A stretch of DNA of 52,867 nucleotides from a virus, in IMG/VR virus record IMGVR_UViG_3300048927_000381, positions 1 to 52,867 of that record. The stretch is one strand, 5' to 3'. The notes beneath the pieces are model-generated. The model was not told the DNA's origin, ran no database searches, and saw nothing but the letters and a program-made list of their open reading frames with translations. A program made the position numbers and the translations under genes. Positions 39,616 through 47,362 of the stretch are shown in pieces (the first letter of the stretch is position 1; every line of letters begins with the position of its first letter).

Positions 39616-40341
39616 ATGTCCAAAGACATCGAAATCCTTATCCAGCGCATTGCGGCTAAGCTGCATGAACGCAATCTATCGGAACGCGAAGCGTCAATAG
39701 ACGCCACCGGCAAGCCGGACGCGATCCGCTATATCCGGGTTCGGAAAGCGATGCCCGGCGGGGATCGCCTTGCCGCATTAGCACATACGCTCGGCACGAC
39801 GCCTGAATGGTTGCTAGGTAAAAACGACGCGCAAGAGCGTGTTGAGGCTCGTGATGTTGTTGTATCCCCAGAAGAATTTCGCAGACTTCCGAGAGATTTG
39901 CCCGTGTATGGAACCGCCCTTGGCGCAGACGTAGAATTGCTGACCGTTGAGGGCGCGCCGCTTGGGGTTGAACAAATCGACGTCGATCTGGCGCATCCGA
40001 CTGACTACATGTCGCGCCCTACCGGCGCAGCGGGTCGGCCAAAAATGTATGTGGTCACTATCCAGGGCCATTCGATGGAGCCTCGGCATGACTCCGGGCG
40101 CAGGGTTTTAGTCGATGGAAGCCGTAGTGGTCGACCTGGCGAAGATGTCGTCGTCCAGCTTCGGCGGCGTGTGGACGACCACGAAGAGATTTACGCCGTG
40201 ATGGTCAAGCAATTGATCCGTCAGCGCGCTGGTTCCTATGTTTTGCATCAGTTCAAGCCCGAGATAGATTTTGAACTGCCCGCAGCTATGGTTGCTGCGG
40301 TACATCCTATTATCCCTTGGGAAGACGTCTTGGGGTACTAA
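39616..40341 (+). CDS. Prophage repressor, LexA/S24-type autocleaving
   Basis: The 241-residue product has an N-terminal DNA-binding half (EILIQRIAAKLHERNLSERE, then GGDRLAALAHTLGTTPEWLL) and a C-terminal S24 peptidase with GHSMEP (Ser153) and VMVKQL (Lys198). RecA-stimulated self-cleavage would remove it in DNA damage. No ribosome site precedes the ATG, which follows an operator directly; a leaderless message as for lambda cI from its maintenance promoter is likely. Upstream in-frame extension to 39523 would run through the operators and is rejected. Confidence 0.92.
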   Translation: MSKDIEILIQRIAAKLHERNLSEREASIDATGKPDAIRYIRVRKAMPGGDRLAALAHTLGTTPEWLLGKNDAQERVEARDVVVSPEEFRRLPRDLPVYGTALGADVELLTVEGAPLGVEQIDVDLAHPTDYMSRPTGAAGRPKMYVVTIQGHSMEPRHDSGRRVLVDGSRSGRPGEDVVVQLRRRVDDHEEIYAVMVKQLIRQRAGSYVLHQFKPEIDFELPAAMVAAVHPIIPWEDVLGY

Positions 40342-40369
40342 GCGAGCAAAATGCCGCAGAATCAGTGTG

Positions 40370-40435
40370 CCGCATTCATGCCGCACAATGTAAGGCATAT
40401 TTGCCGCATTTTTCATTGACACGGCATATTTGCCG
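40370..40435. promoter_or_regulatory. Right operator cluster (three sites)
   Basis: Sites are at 40370-40383 (CCGCA-TTCA-TGCCG, one mismatch), 40393-40406 (AGGCA-TATT-TGCCG, one mismatch) and 40422-40435 (CGGCA-TATT-TGCCG, perfect). Centre distances are 23 and 29 bases. The perfect site lies inside the rightward promoter. The 3+3 layout mirrors lambda's OL/OR. Confidence 0.85.
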
Positions 40436-40445
40436 CATGTATTGA
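40416..40445 (+). promoter_or_regulatory. Rightward early promoter
   Basis: TTGACA (40416-40421, perfect -35) is followed by TATTGA (40440-40445) at 18 bases. The perfect operator 40422-40435 fills the spacer. It would drive the plus-strand operon from 40506 through the integrase to 52615. Confidence 0.75.
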
Positions 40446-40505
40446 TGCTCCATCACCTGAGCCGCCGCGCATCCAGCCGGTCGGCCAGCAGGTGGGGAGA
40501 TCACC

Positions 40506-40808
40506 ATGTCCCAGACCAGCTATTCCGTCGGATCGGCGTTCGCTGAGGCACTGAGCCAGGCGGGCGCATTCCAGCGCGATCCCGACCGCACCGACTATCG
40601 CACCGTCGATTTCGTCAACATCGGCAGCCATTCGGCGCAGGTGGCACACGCCCTGATGCAGAGCGACCCGGCCGAAGCGCGCCGGATGCTGATCCACGGC
40701 GCCAGCCGCATGTTGATCGCCGCCGAGCAGTTGGCCGGGCAGGGGGCATCCGCTGACGTCATCCCTTTCCCGCGCGATGCGCGCCCGCGTCTGGCGGTGG
40801 TGTCGTGA
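40506..40808 (+). CDS. First gene of rightward early operon, unknown
   Basis: The 100-residue product follows GGGGAG and starts MSQTSYSVGSAFAEALSQAG. It is a soluble helical protein (AEARRMLIHGASRMLIAAEQ) with a Pro/Arg tail. It is the gene most directly controlled by the repressor on this side. Unknown function; immediate-early position suggests regulation or host takeover. Confidence 0.7.
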   Translation: MSQTSYSVGSAFAEALSQAGAFQRDPDRTDYRTVDFVNIGSHSAQVAHALMQSDPAEARRMLIHGASRMLIAAEQLAGQGASADVIPFPRDARPRLAVVS

Positions 40809-41170
40809 GCGCTGGCGTTTACACTCCCGGCCCGTGGGCGCAGGGCGTCCTGTTGCGCACGGCATCGGTAAATCGCTGGACGGATGCGCAGCGCGCCGAG
40901 CAAGCGGCTATTGAGGCGCTGTGCGTCTTCGCGAACTTTTCCGCCAAGGACGAAGGGCGCGGGCGCAAGCTCGTGGCTCGGTTTGAAAGGCGCGCCGACG
41001 CTCGCCTAGCTGCTGCCGCCCCGGCGATGCTCGATGTTCTTCGTGCGTTCGTGAGCAATTACGATACGGCCAACCCCATTCGCACCGCTGACTTCCATAT
41101 CGATTGCGATTGCCTCCGTTGCTTTCGGGACAAGGCAAGCGACATCATCGCGAAGGCGGTCATGCCATGA
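40805..41170 (+). CDS. Small early protein with TPGPW start
   Basis: The 121-residue product uses GTG overlapping the previous stop (GTGA). Its N-terminal VYTPGPWAQG is a motif seen at the start of many small phage early proteins. It has three Cys near the end (IDCDCLRCF), which may bind metal. Unknown function. Confidence 0.65.
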   Translation: MSAGVYTPGPWAQGVLLRTASVNRWTDAQRAEQAAIEALCVFANFSAKDEGRGRKLVARFERRADARLAAAAPAMLDVLRAFVSNYDTANPIRTADFHIDCDCLRCFRDKASDIIAKAVMP

Positions 41171-41301
41171 GCGCCGCCCTTTACCCGCTCGTCGGCGCCG
41201 CGATTTCGTGGCTGGGCCTGATCTGCGCCGGGATGATCGTCAACGATCTCGCGGTTTATCGCGACAAGATCGTCGCGGCCCTGCTGATGGAGCCACGCTG
41301 A
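41167..41301 (+). CDS. Small membrane protein (44 aa)
   Basis: The product reads MSAALYPLVGAAISWLGLIC then AGMIVNDLAVYRDKIVAALL: one or two spans. ATGA overlap on the left and one-base overlap on the right show coupling. The function is unknown. Confidence 0.6.
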   Translation: MSAALYPLVGAAISWLGLICAGMIVNDLAVYRDKIVAALLMEPR

Positions 41302-41453
41302 TGCGCTTTGAACCGGACCCCGTTCGCTTCACGATGCACCCGGCTGTCTGGGGCGCCTGCTGCCTGACCGGCGCTGCGCTGTGGCTGGGCTCGTTCAAGC
41401 TGATGGCCGCCGTCTGCGGCCTCATCGCCAGCGTGACCGGTGTCGCCCAGTGA
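41301..41453 (+). CDS. Small membrane protein (50 aa)
   Basis: The product starts MRFEPDPVRFTMHPAVWGAC and has two hydrophobic segments (CCLTGAALWLGSF and MAAVCGLIASVTGVA). It overlaps both neighbours. The pair of tiny membrane genes may act together. Confidence 0.6.
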   Translation: MRFEPDPVRFTMHPAVWGACCLTGAALWLGSFKLMAAVCGLIASVTGVAQ

Positions 41454-41758
41454 TCGAGCACCCAACCATTCTTCTCGCAGGCATCGCGGCCCGGGCGTCC
41501 CACGTCACCGAGCGCCACCTTCGCCTGCTCAACAAACCCCCACTGTCCGATCTGCGCGCTGGCCCCCTTGGCGCGCACCGGGCGGGAGCCTCGGACGACC
41601 ATTCCCCCTCCCGGTCGTCAAACCTCCCCAGCGGGTCGGCCGTCGAGGCCGGTCGGCCCGCCAAACGATCCCCCGCGAGCGACGAGTGCGATTGCGCCGT
41701 CTGCTCCAACGACCTGGCGGGCCTCGTGCCGTGCCCATTGGAAAAGGACGAGAAGTGA
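41450..41758 (+). CDS. Unknown Ser/Pro-rich protein with Cys pair
   Basis: The 102-residue product uses the GTG overlapping the previous stop. It starts IEHPTILLAGIAARASHVTE, has a disordered middle, and ends with CDCAVCSNDLAGLVPC, a possible metal site. The codon context and overlaps support it; composition of the middle is less convincing. Confidence 0.5.
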   Translation: MIEHPTILLAGIAARASHVTERHLRLLNKPPLSDLRAGPLGAHRAGASDDHSPSRSSNLPSGSAVEAGRPAKRSPASDECDCAVCSNDLAGLVPCPLEKDEK

Positions 41759-42234
41759 ACATCTCCTACGCCACCCCAGCCGAGATGGCGGCCTGGGCGC
41801 TGTCCGCAATGACGCGCCAGCCGGATTTCATCATCGGCGACGATCCCGACGCGCCATACATGCTTCGTTGGTGGGTCGTCCCGCGCAACGAACAGATGAA
41901 CGTCTATTTGCACAAGATCCTGCGCGATGACGACGACCGGGCGTTGCACGATCACCCTTGGGCGAACACCTCCTATGTGATCGCCGGGCGCTATCGCGAG
42001 ATCACCCCCGACGGCGAGTTCATCCGCGGGCCGGGCGACGTCGTGACCCGCGAGGCGGGGGCGCTCCACCGCCTTGAGCTGATCGGCGGCGAGCCTTGCA
42101 TTTCCCTGTTCATGACCGGGCCGAAGGTTCGGGAATGGGGCTTCGCCTGCCCGAAAGGCTGGGTCCACTGGCGCGACTTCACCGGCGGCGTGAACGGCGA
42201 GCGGATCGGGCGCGGCTGCGGGGAAATGGCCTGA
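41755..42234 (+). CDS. Cupin-like phage protein
   Basis: The 159-residue product starts at the GTG overlapping the previous stop. The core ALHDHPWANTSYVIAGRYRE, then GDVVTREAGALHRLELI is a cupin pattern with a likely metal site formed by the HxH pair, a Glu and the later His. Cupin-fold phage proteins can be oxygenases or sugar-nucleotide enzymes; the substrate is unknown. It ends with GRGCGEMA. Confidence 0.65.
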   Translation: MNISYATPAEMAAWALSAMTRQPDFIIGDDPDAPYMLRWWVVPRNEQMNVYLHKILRDDDDRALHDHPWANTSYVIAGRYREITPDGEFIRGPGDVVTREAGALHRLELIGGEPCISLFMTGPKVREWGFACPKGWVHWRDFTGGVNGERIGRGCGEMA

Positions 42235-42644
42235 TGAAACTCGGGGTCGGCCATCACGAATATACGATCGTGAAGACGCGCTGGGGGCCGTGCCACGCCT
42301 TCAAGCAGGGCGATGGCCGTCTCATCCATTGCAGGCGCAATCCGGCGACCTGCGTCGCCTGCCACAACGACGGGGTGCCGCTGACGCCGCCCGATCCCAT
42401 CAACGCGATGATCGACGCCCTGCGCGTCAATTGGCGCAAACGCTGGGCGGAGAGCAACCGCCACCCGTCAGCACTGGCGGAGAACGAGATCTGGCAGGGC
42501 AATGGCCTGCACATCGTCGCACTGGCTGACGAAGACCCGGCCGACCGCACGGTGCTGGTCAGCTTTGGCAACGACCACACTATCACCGCCGCCGTCAGCG
42601 CGCTGGTGCATGTCCACAATGAAATGATCGGGAAGGCAGACTGA
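42234..42644 (+). CDS. Unknown protein between cupin and methyltransferase
   Basis: The 136-residue product (MKLGVGHHEYTIVKTRWGPC) has CRRNPATCVACHN, which may hold zinc, and a C-terminal half with VLVSFGNDHTITAAVSALV. One-base overlaps on both sides place it in a unit with the cupin-like protein and the C5 methyltransferase. Not recognised. Confidence 0.65.
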   Translation: MKLGVGHHEYTIVKTRWGPCHAFKQGDGRLIHCRRNPATCVACHNDGVPLTPPDPINAMIDALRVNWRKRWAESNRHPSALAENEIWQGNGLHIVALADEDPADRTVLVSFGNDHTITAAVSALVHVHNEMIGKAD

Positions 42645-44542
42645 TGGCTGGAATCATCGTCGACAATTTTGCAGGCGGCGGCGGCGCTTCGACCGGGATC
42701 GAGGCAGCGCTGGGCCGTGCGGTGGATATCGCCATCAACCATGATGAACAGGCGATACGCATGCATGAGGTGAACCATCCCGGCACCATGCATATTCGGA
42801 ACAATATCTGGCAGATCGACCCCAAGGAAGTCACCGGCGGCCAGCATGTCGAGCTCGCCTGGTTCAGCCCCGACTGCAAGCATTTCAGCAAGGCAAAGGG
42901 CGGCAAGCCACGCGAGAAGTCGATCCGGGATCTGGCGTGGGTGGTGGTTCTCTGGGCCCAGCGCGTGAAGCCCGACGTCATCCTGCTGGAGAATGTCGAG
43001 GAATTCCGCACCTGGGGGCCGCTCTGCGATGAGGGCAAGCCGATCAAGGAACGGGCGGGGGAGACGTTCGCCAAGTGGACCCGCGAATTGCGGAAGGCCG
43101 GGTATAAGATCCAGTGGAAGGAACTGCGGGCCTGCGACTACGGCGCGCCAACCATCCGCAAGCGCTTTTTCATGATTGCCCGGTCGGACGGGAATCCGAT
43201 CGTCTGGCCTGCGCCAACGCATGGCAAGCCCGGTTCGCCCGACGTGGTCAGCGGTAAGGTGCTGCCGTGGCGCACCGCGGCGGAGATCATCGATTGGTCG
43301 ATTCCGTGCCCGTCGATCTTCGAGCGTAAGAAGCCGCTGGCGGAAAAGACCCTGCGCCGGATCGCGCACGGCATCATGAAGTTCGTCATCAACAATCCGT
43401 CGCCGTTCATCGTGCCGCTGACCCATCACGGCAGCGCCGGGCGGTCCTATGGCCTGTCCGATCCGCTCTGCACCGTCACAGGTGCGAACCGAGGTGAGAT
43501 GGCGCTGGTGTCGCCGCACATCACAAAGTTCCGCGCGGGCGCGATCGGCCATGCTGTCGATGAGCCGATGCATACTGTCACCGCCAACAGCTACATCAAA
43601 CGGCCCGGTGGCTCCGCGCCTTTGGGCGTGGTCGAGGCGGCCATCGCACCTTTCTCGACCTATGCCCAGCAGGGCGGAGCGAATCGCTCGGTCGAAGACC
43701 CGATGCACACTATCTGCGCGTCGAAGAAGGACCAGAACTGCGTCGTCACCGCCGCGCTGTCTCCGGTGATCGTCGGATGCGGCGGTCGGCGCGGGCAGAG
43801 CGGGCCGGTCGGTCCTGAGCAGCCATTCCCGACGACCACGACAAAGGCCGACGCCTGCGTGGTCGCGGCGTTCATGCAGAAGTTCGCGGAGAACGGCCGT
43901 GGCGTTGATCCCAGCGAGCCGCTGCATACGGTCATGGCCGGCGCGCCCCGGCATGCCGTGGTCTGCGCGCATCTTGAACAGGCCAACGGCGGCCCGAACA
44001 ATGAGAACCTCGCCGGGCGCGCGGCGGATGCTCCGTTGTCGACGGTCGCCACGGCCGGGTCGCAGCAGCGGCTCGTCACGTCGAACCTGATCAAGCTGCG
44101 CGGGACAAGCGATCGGCACATCGAGGGCAGCGGCGCCGCTGTCGATGAACCCCTCAACACGATCAGCGCAGGCGGCATCCATACCGCAGAGGTCCGCGCG
44201 TTCTTGCTGAAATACTATGGCACGGACCAAGATCCGCAGCTTGGCGAGCCACTGCACACCGTGACGACCAAGGATCGCTACGGGCTGGTGACGGTCACCG
44301 TCGGCGGCGAGGAATATGTGATCGTGGACATCGGCATGCGGATGCTGACGCCGCGCGAGCTGTTCAACGCGCAGGGCTTCCCGGCGGACTATATCATCGA
44401 GCAGGACGCCCACGGGCTGCCCATCACCAAAACCGCCCAGGTCGCCAAGTGCGGCAACAGCGTCTGCCCGCCGATCGCGGAAGCGCTGGTGCGCGCGCAG
44501 TTCCCGGCCGAAGCGGAGCAGGGAGAGCGGGAAGCCGCATGA
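42644..44542 (+). CDS. C5-cytosine DNA methyltransferase with repeat-filled recognition region
   Basis: The 632-residue product is well above the usual 330-450. Motif I is DNFAGGGGASTG (7-18), the catalytic loop is FSPDCKHFS with Cys78 (PDC rather than the usual PPC), motif VI is ENVEEF (116-121), motif VIII is RKRFFMIA, and motifs IX-X are near ELFNAQGFPADY and GNSVCPPIAEAL. Between them, residues 273-541 hold eight copies of a (D/E)P(L/M)xTVT-type unit at about 30-50-residue spacing, replacing a normal target-recognition domain. It is solitary, with no endonuclease. It probably protects or marks phage DNA; the site is unknown. Confidence 0.92.
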   Translation: MAGIIVDNFAGGGGASTGIEAALGRAVDIAINHDEQAIRMHEVNHPGTMHIRNNIWQIDPKEVTGGQHVELAWFSPDCKHFSKAKGGKPREKSIRDLAWVVVLWAQRVKPDVILLENVEEFRTWGPLCDEGKPIKERAGETFAKWTRELRKAGYKIQWKELRACDYGAPTIRKRFFMIARSDGNPIVWPAPTHGKPGSPDVVSGKVLPWRTAAEIIDWSIPCPSIFERKKPLAEKTLRRIAHGIMKFVINNPSPFIVPLTHHGSAGRSYGLSDPLCTVTGANRGEMALVSPHITKFRAGAIGHAVDEPMHTVTANSYIKRPGGSAPLGVVEAAIAPFSTYAQQGGANRSVEDPMHTICASKKDQNCVVTAALSPVIVGCGGRRGQSGPVGPEQPFPTTTTKADACVVAAFMQKFAENGRGVDPSEPLHTVMAGAPRHAVVCAHLEQANGGPNNENLAGRAADAPLSTVATAGSQQRLVTSNLIKLRGTSDRHIEGSGAAVDEPLNTISAGGIHTAEVRAFLLKYYGTDQDPQLGEPLHTVTTKDRYGLVTVTVGGEEYVIVDIGMRMLTPRELFNAQGFPADYIIEQDAHGLPITKTAQVAKCGNSVCPPIAEALVRAQFPAEAEQGEREAA

Positions 44543-44886
44543 AACGCCCGCTCCCCGACTATCAGATCGGCGACGTCATGCCCGTGCCAGCCGATGCCGA
44601 CATGAACCTCGCCCAGATCCTGATGCGCAAGCGCGGGCTCATCGAGCGCAATGCCTCTCCTCGCTACCGGGGCGCCGCGGGGATCACGGCCCGGCGGATC
44701 AAGGCGAAGATGGACGAAGCGGAGCGCATCCGGACGGATCCGTTCGAGCAGGCGCAGACCTTCCTGCGGCGCAAGGGCTTCGTGCCGGTGTTCGCGGATG
44801 GAAAGCAATTTCGGGTCGGACGCCGCCTGTTCGCCAGCCGGGCGGAGGTCATTGAATTCGCTAAGTCGAAAGGATTTGAAGGATGA
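44539..44886 (+). CDS. Small basic protein after the methyltransferase
   Basis: The 115-residue product (MKRPLPDYQIGDVMPVPADA) is basic and helical, ending with a possible DNA-contact segment (RRKGFVPVFADGKQFRVGRR). ATGA overlaps on both sides. It may assist the flanking DNA enzymes. No domain recognised. Confidence 0.65.
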   Translation: MKRPLPDYQIGDVMPVPADADMNLAQILMRKRGLIERNASPRYRGAAGITARRIKAKMDEAERIRTDPFEQAQTFLRRKGFVPVFADGKQFRVGRRLFASRAEVIEFAKSKGFEG

Positions 44887-45458
44887 GCATTTTGGAACAG
44901 GCCACTCATATCGAAGTCGAAGCGCCCGTCCTCGCCACGCATGTCATGAACGACATCGAGACGCTCGGCACCGGCGACGATGCCCTGATCACATCGATCG
45001 GCGCGGTGAAGTTCAACGCCAACGGCATCATCGACGGCTTCCACATGGGCATCGACCCCAGCGATGCGCAGGCGATGGGCCTGAAGCTGGACGCGCGCAC
45101 CGTCTTCTGGTGGTTCGATGACGAGCGCGCCGCCGCCCGCCGTGCGTTGCTCGCCCTCGAGCGCCACCCGCTTGCTGTCGTGCTCTACCGCTATCGCGAA
45201 TGGTATGGCGACGAGAGCCTGCCGACGTGGGGCAACGGAGCCAGCTTCGACAATGTACTGATGCGCAGCGCTTTCCGCGTGGCCGGGCGCCTGATGCCGT
45301 GGGATTTCCGCTTTGACCGCTGCTACCGCACGATGAAGTCGCTGCCGGGCGCGCCTGCGATGGTGCGCGATGGCGTCCACCATGATGCGCTCGACGACGC
45401 GCGCAGCCAGGCGCTGCACCTAATCGACATCGCCAAGCATTTGGGGGTGCCGCTGTAA
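44883..45458 (+). CDS. DEDDh 3'-5' exonuclease (Rv2179c/RNase T-like)
   Basis: The 191-residue product shows the exonuclease motifs: NDIETLGTG (Asp24, Glu26), WGNGASFDN (Asp123) and HHDALDDA (His167, Asp172). WWFDDERAAARRAL is typical of the Rv2179c-like 3'-5' exoribonuclease family. It could trim RNA or single-stranded DNA during phage takeover. All catalytic residues appear present. Four-base overlap with the upstream gene and one base downstream. Confidence 0.88.
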   Translation: MSILEQATHIEVEAPVLATHVMNDIETLGTGDDALITSIGAVKFNANGIIDGFHMGIDPSDAQAMGLKLDARTVFWWFDDERAAARRALLALERHPLAVVLYRYREWYGDESLPTWGNGASFDNVLMRSAFRVAGRLMPWDFRFDRCYRTMKSLPGAPAMVRDGVHHDALDDARSQALHLIDIAKHLGVPL

Positions 45459-46462
45459 TGGTTGAGAACACGAAAATCGAATGGGCCGATCACACCTTCA
45501 ATCCGTGGATCGGTTGCACCAAGGTCGGCCCCGGCTGCGACCATTGCTATGCGGCCGACCTGTCGCAGGCCCGCCTGGGCGTGCCGTGGGGACCGGGCCA
45601 GCCGCGCCGCCACACTGCCGCGTCGACATGGACGCAGCCGCGCGCCTGGAACAACCGTGCGGCCAGGCTGGGCATCCGCTATCGCGTGTTCTGTGCCTCG
45701 CTAGCCGACGTGTTCGACAATGAGGTTCCAGCCGAATGGCGCGCCGAGCTGTTCCATCTGATCCGCGAGACGCCCCACCTCGACTGGCTGCTGGTGACGA
45801 AGCGCATCGGCAATGCCGCGAAGATGGCAGAAGCCGCGGGGGGCCTGCCCGATAACGTCTGGCTGGGAATCACCATCGTCAACCAGGCAGAGGCCAGCCG
45901 CGACATTTCGAAGCTGCTGGCTGTCGATGTCGGGGTTCGCTTCCTGTCGGCCGAGCCTCTGCTGGGGCAGATCGATCTGACCGAGGTGTCCGACGACAGC
46001 ACAGCGCTCGATCCCGAATGCTGGGGTGATTGCGCGTGCGACAGCCTCTATGGGCGTGATGCCGGTTGCCGCCGCAATGGCGGGGACGGCGACCTTCAGC
46101 GCAAGATCGATTGGGTGATCGTCGGCGGCGAAAGCGGGCCGAAGGCGCGGCCGATGCACCCGGATTGGGCGCGGAGCCTGCGCGATCAGTGCGAAGCCGC
46201 TGGCGTCCCATTCCTGTTCAAGCAGTGGGGCGAGTGGGAAGCCTCGCTCGACCGTGAGCGCGAGGATCCTGACTGGCGCGCCGATTACAGAAACGATTAT
46301 GTCGACCACGGCAAATCGCGCTGGCTCAATCTGGCGGGCGGCTGTGGCTTTCACGGTGAGCGCTTCCACGTGATTCGCCGCGTCGGGAAGAAGGCGGCCG
46401 GGCGACTGCTCGACGGTGTCCAGCATGACGGGGTGCCAGTGATGGAGGCCCGCCATGGATAA
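45458..46462 (+). CDS. Phage Gp37/Gp68 family protein (DUF5131, radical-SAM-like)
   Basis: The 334-residue product starts KIEWADHTFNPWIGCTKVGP and has Cys20, Cys27 and Cys30 (CX6CX2C), a predicted iron-sulfur cluster motif. NVWLGITIVN, RFLSAEPLLG and DWVIVGGESGPKARPM follow, all signatures of DUF5131. The activity is not established; a radical-SAM-type nucleic acid or nucleotide modification is the usual prediction. A Cys-rich insert (CWGDCACDSLYGRDAGCRRN) near residue 190 may bind a second metal. The three-Cys-motif partner gene often found beside DUF5131 is absent. Confidence 0.9.
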   Translation: MVENTKIEWADHTFNPWIGCTKVGPGCDHCYAADLSQARLGVPWGPGQPRRHTAASTWTQPRAWNNRAARLGIRYRVFCASLADVFDNEVPAEWRAELFHLIRETPHLDWLLVTKRIGNAAKMAEAAGGLPDNVWLGITIVNQAEASRDISKLLAVDVGVRFLSAEPLLGQIDLTEVSDDSTALDPECWGDCACDSLYGRDAGCRRNGGDGDLQRKIDWVIVGGESGPKARPMHPDWARSLRDQCEAAGVPFLFKQWGEWEASLDREREDPDWRADYRNDYVDHGKSRWLNLAGGCGFHGERFHVIRRVGKKAAGRLLDGVQHDGVPVMEARHG

Positions 46463-46877
46463 GCGCGATGCCCTCGCAAAGCTGTTCTTCCTGATGGAGT
46501 CGTTCGCGGGCGAGGAGATGGGTCACGTCTATGGCAACGGCCAGGTCATCGAATCGACCGACGTTGTGACCGAACTGTGCGCCGCCTTCGGGATGGAGCC
46601 GGAAAGCGGCTGGTGGCGGACTGTCGCTGACCAGATATTTGCGGATGCGGCCCGTCTCGATTTCCTCGATCGCTGCAATGAGCGGCTGAATGCCCAGAGC
46701 GGCACGACCTACCGCTGGTCGCTGATCATGAACCACAACATCAATCGGCTGATGCTCGGGCATATGTACGTCGATCTGCACGATAGCGCCCCACCGTCGC
46801 AGGGGCTGCCGTCGTGCCGCGTCGCCATCGACCGTGAAATGCAGCGGATTGAAGCGGAAAGGGTCGCCCGTGGCTGA
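46455..46877 (+). CDS. Unknown soluble early protein
   Basis: The 140-residue product starts MDKRDALAKLFFLMESFAGE and is helical with several aromatic residues (PESGWWRTVADQIF). It overlaps the Gp37/Gp68 gene by eight bases, suggesting linked expression. No motif identified. Confidence 0.6.
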   Translation: MDKRDALAKLFFLMESFAGEEMGHVYGNGQVIESTDVVTELCAAFGMEPESGWWRTVADQIFADAARLDFLDRCNERLNAQSGTTYRWSLIMNHNINRLMLGHMYVDLHDSAPPSQGLPSCRVAIDREMQRIEAERVARG

Positions 46878-47121
46878 GGAAGATTTCACCTGCGCCATCT
46901 GCGAGCGCAACATCTGCATGCGCTGGAACACGCGAGGCAGGGAACGCCAGATCGCGCCGATCTGCACCTATTGCGAGAACTGGTACAGCGAAGGCGTCGG
47001 CAAGCCGACGGCCGGGTCATTCATGGATCGCCGGATGGTGAGCCGTGGAATCGCCTTGACCGTTGCCCTGCATGACATGGCCGCTCGCCAGCAGTGTGAG
47101 CCCCGCCATGTCGCAGCGTGA
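46870..47121 (+). CDS. Small four-Cys zinc-finger protein
   Basis: The 83-residue product starts with GTG and has FTCAICERNICMRW with CTYCENW about 20 residues on, forming a two-CxxC zinc ribbon. The rest is helical. Zinc-finger miniproteins of this kind often bind nucleic acid or polymerase. Overlaps both neighbours. Confidence 0.65.
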   Translation: MAEEDFTCAICERNICMRWNTRGRERQIAPICTYCENWYSEGVGKPTAGSFMDRRMVSRGIALTVALHDMAARQQCEPRHVAA

Positions 47122-47362
47122 TTATGTCAGCGCGCCCGTCTCGGCCCAGCTTGGGCTGGAGAGCGTCATCACCGGCCTCGTCGGTGATCTGGAGGCGCTG
47201 CGGGCAGGGCGGATCGGCGTCAACGACGCGATAGCCCGGTCGATGCTGGCCAAGCAGATATTCAACGGCGTCCGCATCTATCTGAACGGAACCAAGATCC
47301 TGTCGGAAAACGCCAGGGCGCTCACCAGCGAAAAGGAAGAAGCCGATGGGCCTCGCGCTTGA
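47108..47362 (+). CDS. Unknown helical protein before the excisionase-like gene
   Basis: The 84-residue product (MSQRDYVSAPVSAQLGLESV) is a helical bundle with a charged end (SENARALTSEKEEADGPRA). It overlaps both neighbours, in the position where recombination directionality or structural helpers occur. Not recognised. Confidence 0.55.
   Translation: MSQRDYVSAPVSAQLGLESVITGLVGDLEALRAGRIGVNDAIARSMLAKQIFNGVRIYLNGTKILSENARALTSEKEEADGPRA

Noticed and set aside
42254-44413. 719-codon minus-strand open frame
   Set aside because: It is antisense to the C5 methyltransferase, whose motifs are clear; the frame has shadow-like composition.
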